From NCBI GenBank assembly GCA_027575805.1, contig JANBPU010000037.1, forward strand, positions 1-64,000: 64,000 nucleotides of DNA, in the 5' to 3' direction. The notes under the pieces were generated by a model. It ran no database searches and was not told the DNA's origin. It saw nothing but the letters and a program-made list of their open reading frames with translations. The DNA comes from Mycoemilia scoparia (lineage: Eukaryota > Kickxellomycota > Kickxellomycetes > Kickxellales > Kickxellaceae). The translations under genes and the position numbers were made by a program. Positions 57,988 through 64,000 of this stretch are shown here, in pieces (the stretch's first letter is position 1; every line of letters starts with the position of its first letter).

Positions 57988-59439
57988 AATTTATGTCCAT
58001 ATCATTATATATTTTTTATTTATTCGTTTCCAAATTAAACCCAATTCTGCATCATATACCAATGTGATATGAATGTGGCTATTTCTCATTATAACTCATG
58101 CATTACTCTATTGCTACAAGATCATTGATGTGCTATTGTAGCGTGATACAGCTTTGTCATTATTACATTGCCTCAACATCCCACTATGATGGCTAACAGA
58201 AGTGAATATACCTGGCACTGCCTGGCCTTCAATACATATCGTATTTGTCCGCAGATTTTATACTATTTCAAGCAAAACTGTATCCAGGGAGGTGTGATGC
58301 TGGCCCAAAAGGCTGTATTTTGGTTGGGGAGCTATTTGGCGTGGCAACTTCCTTGGCTAAAGCGACCTCCGATCTTTTGGCAGAACCTCTATAAAATGTG
58401 AATATGGCAGCGTGCTCAACATTCCTTCCCCCGCTGATCCACAAACATTGCAATTTTACCTGAAATTCTGCCCAGTCGACAATGCTATGGAAGGCGATTC
58501 GCTTTGTTAGTGATTAGTATGGATCGAGAAACAGAATACGTTGGTCAAAGCGGCTGAAGCAGTATCAGTTTGTGCGATTCGTAGCCACGCGAACTCCATG
58601 CCACTTGTAACAGAATAACAGCCAGTTGGCTTTGTCTTTATTGCCTTAAAAATTATATAATGACCAAGTGGCGCGCATGAATTAATACCCTAAACACAGG
58701 TTTGGGGAGCAATTTGGTAGCTACATTCTCTCTGGTACTCCGCACTTGGCAAAAAGAATCGAGAAACAGCATTTGATAATTCAAGACCAACCATAGGAAA
58801 GGACCTCCTTGATTTGCAGCCATTTTGGGTAAGAAAGTCAGGGATTAATTGTTTCCCGTTATCGCGGGATCAGCTCAGGTTGGATGTTATCTGTCAAGCC
58901 AGAATGGCATGTCCACTCAGAATTCTAGGTGAAATGCAAATGATGTCACTCATTGGGTTATGTGACAATGGCGCTGAATTCTATGTACAGCTTGTGAAGC
59001 TGGGTTTTAAAGGGACGCAGGCATATGTGTCCAAAGGAAGTCTCAATTGGCTGTATGTGTGCGAATTGGGTACAATCCGCCATAGAAATTGGGCGCCCAG
59101 ATCTGGTGCATAGACCTGAGTAGACTCTTTATTGGCCAATTTAGTGGGGCGTTTCAGACTTAGTTTACCTCCCTCCTTACTAGCAATAATGATTTGGAGA
59201 CAAAGGCAGCCATGTATACAAAAATTACTAAACTAAGTCTCCCTGTTCAGACTTGATGTTTGGGCCGCTCCTGCTTTAAAAGCCTGCTCCATGGACTGTG
59301 CTGTGCATCCACACCAAGAATCATCTTTTTCTCTTTCACTATATATTTCTACATTTTTAGATTGTATTCATTACGATTCTCTTCATATCATTGCCCGTAA
59401 GGTCCACCCATATACCATTAGCATAAATACATAGAAACC
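57988..59439. other. 1.45-kb intergenic region
   Basis: 3' side of PMR1 and promoter side of PRO1. A plus-strand frame at 58814-59113 lacks any domain. A short inverted repeat at 59156-59240 is listed separately. Confidence 0.45.
59156..59240 (+). repeat. 12-bp inverted repeat with 61-bp loop
   Basis: AGACTTAGTTTA at 59156-59167 and TAAACTAAGTCT at 59229-59240 are exact inverse copies, 200 bp before the PRO1 start. Could be a decayed MITE, a hairpin in the leader, or a paired regulatory site. Not related to families 1 or 2. Confidence 0.5.
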
Positions 59440-61215
59440 ATGAGCAACAACGACTCGCAATCAGGCTCTCCAAACGAAGCAAGGTCTGGCACTACCTCCC
59501 CAAGCCTCAGAAGCCAGCGCTCAAATCAAAATGCATTCATTACCAACGTCGAAAAGCACGGCGGGCCTCGCCGCAGGCATAACCGCACTGGCTCCAGATC
59601 TGTTTCCCGTTCTCGCCCAAGCTCCCCAACTGGGTCCGTTGTTAGCGACATAAGCAGTGCCAGCGGAAAGTCCTTGACAATTGTGCTGAAGCTGGGAACA
59701 AGTTCCATTTGCGATCCCGACACGCATCTGCCTCTACTAGCGAACCTTTCTAGAATTGTTGAGACCGTGATCAAGCTCAAACACTTTGGGCATAGAGTCA
59801 TTCTTGTCTCTAGTGGTGCTGTCGGCGTAGGCCTGCGAAGACTGGGTATCCCTAGCCGCCCTTCTGAGCTTGCCCTTGTTCAAGCAGTAGCAGCTGTTGG
59901 GCAAGGAAGACTGATGGCCCTCTGGGACGATCTTTTTGGACAGCTTGGGCAGCCAATCGCACAAATATTGTTGACACGAAACGATCTTTCTCAGGTAAGA
60001 AAATGTAATATGTTGTAAAGTATATTACATTGCTCAAACACAAGCCGACTTTTGAGAAGCTATTGTCCTTTGGCATTGCATCCATTGCCATCTGCTAGAG
60101 TGGTCATGATAACACAACAAAATTCAGTTACTAAATAGCCGAAGTTGCATGTGCATAATCACAAACCGCCTTTTCTGACTCATCTAACCGTATGATTTAT
60201 GTTTTTATGTATTTAGCGCACGCAATATCTCAATGCATGCAATACATTTGAGGCACTTTTGGAAATGGGCGTAGTCCCCATTGTAAATGAAAACGACACA
60301 GTCAGTGTTGGCGAGATCCGCTTTGGCGACAACGACACGCTAAGCGCCATCACTGCTGGGATGGTCCATGCGGACTATCTATTCCTGCTTACTGATGTAG
60401 ACTGCTTGTACACAGACAATCCTCGCCGGAATCCAAACGCCAAACCGATCACCACCGTCACGGATATCAGCGCTCTTCGTGAAATCGTGGACGTGTCGTC
60501 AAGCGGCAGCTCGGTTGGTACTGGTGGAATGGCCACTAAGCTAATTGCTGCTGAGCTTGCCACGGCTGCTGGTGTAAACACAATCGTCACGCGTAGCTTC
60601 AACCCAGAAAAAATAGTTGACATTGTCGAATACTTCTCCAATCCAGATATCTCTCCAGACGCGCCATCTCCAAACAATGTTTTGTGTACCCGGTTTATTG
60701 CCAACAAGAGGCCCATGATTGATAGAAAATGGTGGATTTTGCACGGGATGCGCTGTGCAGGAACCATTTACTTGGATGCCGGTGCTGTTGTCGCCTTGGC
60801 CAAGTATAAAAAGTCTCTGTTTGCAGCTGGTGTCAGGAGGGTCTCCGGAAACTTCTCATCCAACCAGTCTGTTCGTGTTGTATACGAGGTTGAGACAGAA
60901 ACCAAGGAGGAGGATGAGGATCTTGACAGGGATGAAGAGAGAGTAAAAAGTGCCGTACCACAACAAAATGAAGTTATTGAGATCGGTCATGGCCTAGTGA
61001 ACTATACCAGTACAGAGATCAACCGTATCAAGGGGCACCATAGCTCCGAATTCAACGACCTGCTTGGATACTGTGATTCCGACAACATAATAAACCGCGG
61101 AAACTTGGTAGTCACTGTCCCAGAAAATATCATTGATGATGTTTTCATTTCTAAAATAGTTCAAAATAAGATCAGAGCTGAGCAACGCGCACCAATGCCT
61201 GTTACTTCATCCTAG
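59440..61215 (+). CDS. PRO1: glutamate 5-kinase (gamma-glutamyl kinase) with PUA domain, 2 exons
   Basis: First step of proline synthesis: phosphorylates glutamate to gamma-glutamyl phosphate. Exons are 59440-59994 and 60217-61215, GT-AG, 517 aa. A Ser/Arg-rich N-terminal extension of about 70 residues precedes the kinase domain ([58 protein letters not shown], then [49 protein letters not shown] and [15 protein letters not shown]). The PUA domain starts near residue 380 ([20 protein letters not shown]) and holds an acidic insert ([13 protein letters not shown]). The C-terminal 80 residues include [20 protein letters not shown]. Fungal Pro1 is the feedback-regulated, single-function type, matching this architecture. 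Confidence 0.95.
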
Positions 61216-62069
61216 ATCAAATAGCACCTGTTTTTATAAACTTCACACAATTTTATACTATACTATACTAGTCCTTTTTAATAATAGAAATTAGATATAG
61301 CGAGGTTTCTTTGATGATAGCAAGCAAATTAAATGTTTAACATGTTGGTTTATTTATTTTTATTATATCACTTTTTAGGGCTTGGCTTTACATCATAAAA
61401 GTGATTGAATTTTGCGTCCAAAATTCATTATGGCAAACATATGAGTCAATATTTTTGAAGGGTTAATTGTTACTAGTAAAACTGGACATTTATTTTGGCT
61501 GTGATTGCTGCCCCTATAAACACTGACCACCACCAAAAGGTACCTTTCAAAAATTATTACCCACATTCAGGGACAAACTTAATAAACACATTACATTTTG
61601 GCAGTCTATTATTAACCATTACAGACATTGCTTCACCCGAAAGTGATGCCTCGAAGATTCGGTCTTTGTTAAACACATTTTTCGAGATACAGCCATACCA
61701 TATTATGTACATTTTTACTTTTGGTCAAAACTTTTCAAACATAAAAGAAAAGGCAGAATTATGGTGCTAATTTTTGTGGTGTTTTAGTGTTTCATTTGGT
61801 TCAGAATGATTAATACCAAAACCTACAGATCTTAAGTATCTGAAAAAAGTTATTAAAATTTTAAGCTTAATGCTTAGTTGTTCTGTAGTGTTTTAGCAAA
61901 ATATTTTTTCAGGTTGGGTGCAAGCGTGCATTGCGAGTAATCAATCATTAAATCCATATTCCTTTCATGATACCCTTTATAATAAACATATTTTGCGAAC
62001 CATCCACACTCGAAAAGAACTGTAACGGCCACAACGAAACGCACAGGATATTTGAATGTCTATTTGAGT
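61216..62069. other. convergent intergenic region with one MITE-like element
   Basis: 3' regions of PRO1 (+) and SNU13 (-), AT-rich. Only the repeat at 61438-61566 is recognised. Confidence 0.45.
61438..61566 (+). repeat. MITE-like family 1, copy H
   Basis: Left AATATTTTTGAAGGGTTAA, right ACCTTTCAAAAATTATTACC; internal TTACTAGTAAAACTGGACAT and GCTGTGATTGCTGCCCC as in copies B and E. Confidence 0.88.
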
Positions 62070-62672
62070 TTAGATGAGAAGCTTTTCGATCTCATTGCGA
62101 ATCTGGAGGATCTGCTGCTTGAGGTCGGAACCTTCGTTAGATGTAACAGAGGCAGCAACTACGGGGCGGGAAACACCACATGCACGACCCAAGGCTACCT
62201 TGGAGGGAACAAACACATATGGGACATTCTTGTCTTCGCTGAGGAGGGGAAGATGCAAAATAATCTCAATGGGGGCAGCATCGGCAGCCATAACAACGAA
62301 TTCGGAGATACCACGGTTGAGGGTCTTTGTAGCTTCGTTGGCACCCTTCTTGAGCTGTTTGTAGTGAGAGGCCTGTTGGACAATATCAAGGATCTGTTGG
62401 CTAAGGTCGGTTGGGGCAAGTGGGAATGCTTTTGGGTTAACCTCGGCCTTGGTGTCAGCCTTGACCTTGCTATCAGCCTTCTTGTCGGCAGAAATAGGGT
62501 TGAACTTTTGGGAAGTTCTCTTTGACTTTTCCTTACCCTAATATTCAATAACAGCATTACAATACATTATGGCGATTAGAATAACAGTGACTCTTAATTT
62601 AGCTGCCTATGTGTTACATTTATAAAAATTGTTGTATGCGTTGCATATCTAAAAGGTGTTGGCGCTTACCAT
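62070..62672 (-). CDS. SNU13: SNU13 (15.5K / NHP2L1) RNA-binding protein, 2 exons
   Basis: Binds kink-turns in U4 snRNA and box C/D snoRNAs, nucleating the U4/U6.U5 tri-snRNP and methylation snoRNPs. Exon 2 is 62537-62070. Exon 1 is just the ATG at 62672-62670, followed at once by a GTAAGC donor; joining gives [20 protein letters not shown] and 156 aa. The L7Ae domain is almost invariant: [60 protein letters not shown] and [20 protein letters not shown]. The N-terminal extension of about 35 Lys/Ala-rich residues is longer than in yeast or human (about 126-128 aa in total). No other in-frame Met precedes the L7Ae domain. Confidence 0.92.
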
Positions 62673-63083
62673 TTTATCAGAAATTAAAAAATAAATACTC
62701 GTATATATATATATATGTACGTGTGTTTGGACTAAAAATAAAGAGAAAGTTGGGTAGCTTTTTGGAGCTGACTGTCTCTAGAAAAGATCACTATCCCAAG
62801 AAAAAAATTTACTTTATGATTAAAAAAGTTTCTGATCAGACCTTGTGATTAAAAAATTTAATAATGAATTTTGTGGTTCGAAATAGGCTTGATGCTAATC
62901 TCGGTGTTTTGAGATGATTGCAAAGAATTGTTTTATAAAGACCGCCAAAAAATACATAATTGTGAACGTTTAAAGGACTTTTTAATTTCTAGAGTTATGT
63001 ATGCAAAAAGTACCAATGGTTATGTGGCAGAGTCTTAATTTTAAACGACCAAATTCATAATATTATAGAATATACAGTAAAAG
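62673..63083. other. intergenic, SNU13 upstream region
   Basis: AT-rich with a (TA)n run at about 62701-62715. No gene seen. Confidence 0.45.
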
Positions 63084-64000
63084 TTAAGAGTGATTATGCG
63101 ACTGTTCATCACTTTCCCCTTGATTCTGAGCATGGCTTGTTTCCTGACCAAAAGATCTGGCAACTGGTGTTTCGCTTGTCGAAAGATGCTCGTTCTGTGT
63201 CTGAAGTCTAATAGGATCAAGATTGTTTTGGCGGTTGACCGGTGGTCTGTTGTTGTTGCGTGCCTCATTTGCAGCAGCTATACGATTGTTTCTGATATAT
63301 ATGAGGTATGCAACAATAAAGCACAGCACTATTATAAAAGTGTTTTCGGCCCAGTGGTCAGTGATCTCAAAGTCGTCGCTGTGATGGGTCCTTGCTTGTC
63401 TGGAGCGGCTGTCTCTGGGACCGTCCTGTTGTTGCTGGTCCTGCTTGTTGTCCCATATCTCCCAATCATCAACATTGTCTGGCATCTCGTTGTCTAGGTC
63501 CAAATAGTTTTCTCTCGTATACTCAAGACCATCTTTATTGTCATATTTTATTGGAAGTGGCTCATTTGAATCGCTATCATCGCTCTTTTTGTTGGCTATG
63601 GGGTTAGGTGCAAAGAAAAGTGGGTTCTCGCCAACATACTCGCCTCTTATCCAGGCAAACAGGTATTTGACTGTCAACCTCGCCAAAGAGAGGTATATCG
63701 TCAGCGCAGCTTCTGGGTTGGTCTCAAGACATCTGTCATACCATCGCTTTGCCAAGTGGAAGTCGCGAGGAAGCCCAATTCCCTCTTCGTACATCCAACC
63801 CAGATTCCACATGGCCATACTGTTTCGCTCTTTATCCGCTGCTATAGTATATATCGCTGCCGCTTTCTCGGGACTGGTCTTTGCCCCCAGGCCATAGTAG
63901 TAGTGATCCCCCTGCTTTATCCGTGCTTCCGAGTTCCCCTGGTTTGCCGCTCTAGTCCAATACACCAAAGCTTGGTTATAATGGTGAGCTACATCAGCAA
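63084..64000 (-). CDS. HRD3: HRD3/SEL1L ERAD adaptor, C-terminal part (runs off right edge)
   Basis: Lumenal adaptor of the Hrd1 ubiquitin ligase that recruits misfolded ER proteins. The frame is open to the window edge (ADVAHHYNQALVYWTRAANQ), so the N-terminal two thirds or more are outside. Visible are Sel1-like repeats: ARIKQGDHYYYGLGAKTSPE with KAAAIYTIAADK, and SMAMWNLGWMYEEGIGLPRD with FHLAKRWYDRCLE, the last ones before the membrane in this family. An acidic Asp/Asn-rich linker leads to one TM helix (TFIIVLCFIVAYLIYIRNNR) and a short cytosolic tail rich in Asn, Arg and Pro. An intron near the edge is possible but none is needed. Confidence 0.87.
   Translation of the reverse strand, partial: ADVAHHYNQALVYWTRAANQGNSEARIKQGDHYYYGLGAKTSPEKAAAIYTIAADKERNSMAMWNLGWMYEEGIGLPRDFHLAKRWYDRCLETNPEAALTIYLSLARLTVKYLFAWIRGEYVGENPLFFAPNPIANKKSDDSDSNEPLPIKYDNKDGLEYTRENYLDLDNEMPDNVDDWEIWDNKQDQQQQDGPRDSRSRQARTHHSDDFEITDHWAENTFIIVLCFIVAYLIYIRNNRIAAANEARNNNRPPVNRQNNLDPIRLQTQNEHLSTSETPVARSFGQETSHAQNQGESDEQSHNHS

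Noticed and set aside
58814..59113. 99-codon frame upstream of PRO1
   Set aside because: No domain, no splice partner, no homologous pattern.

Overview
The window looks like nuclear DNA of a filamentous, early-diverging (non-Dikarya, zygomycete-type) fungus. The intergenic DNA is AT-leaning, introns are short GT-AG (several GC-AG), genes are roughly 2-3 kb apart on both strands, and many proteins are fungal in type: NoxR, Pro1, Sip5, Pmr1, a Pcl-type cyclin and a Gac1-like CBM21 protein. A few genes are of a kind that ascomycete and basidiomycete textbooks do not feature: a PTRHD1 homologue, a bacterial-type CMP kinase, a membrane-anchored ATF6-like bZIP and a divergent TFIIB-family factor. 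The placement is inference; no rRNA, tRNA or organelle sequence helps, and I saw no CRISPR array, provirus or prokaryotic operon.

Layout. 0-10 kb is gene-dense: CMP kinase, a Gly/Arg-rich unknown, a Tim17-like membrane protein (-), HAT1, clathrin light chain (-), NUF2. 10-17 kb is mostly minus strand: a hotdog thioesterase, an unassigned spliced reading frame, a Pcl-type cyclin, a second hotdog protein and ketopantoate reductase. 17-36 kb holds large, mostly single-exon genes: a TFIIB-family factor (-), coronin, the bZIP, CTP synthase, SIP5 and a RhoGAP. 36-41 kb has PTRHD1, SYF2 and a CBM21 PP1 targeting subunit, all minus. 41-46.6 kb is the longest stretch without a recognisable gene. 46.6-64 kb has a small STF2/TMA10-like gene, NoxR (-), a PX-domain protein (-), PMR1, PRO1, SNU13 (-) and the C-terminal part of HRD3/SEL1L (-), which runs off the right edge.

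Several genes can only be seen by splicing. PTRHD1 (4 exons), the PX protein (8 exons), NoxR (6 exons), the Tim17-like protein (4 exons) and the STF2-like gene (3 exons) were assembled by hand, and in each case all junction phases close. SNU13 starts with an exon that is only its ATG.

Two families of short inverted-repeat elements (MITE-like) are scattered through introns and intergenic DNA. Family 1 has eight copies of about 105-130 bp with TIRs built on TTTTTGAAGGGT. Family 2 has three copies of about 85-90 bp with ends built on GCAAAATGGG. Copies lie in introns of cmk, PTRHD1 and the PX gene and account for those introns being unusually long.

The genes do not form one pathway. There is a loose secretory theme (ATF6-like bZIP, Pmr1 Ca2+/Mn2+ pump, Hrd3 ERAD subunit, clathrin light chain, PX protein) and two pyrimidine nucleotide enzymes (CMP kinase, CTP synthase), but their spacing gives no evidence of clustering by function.
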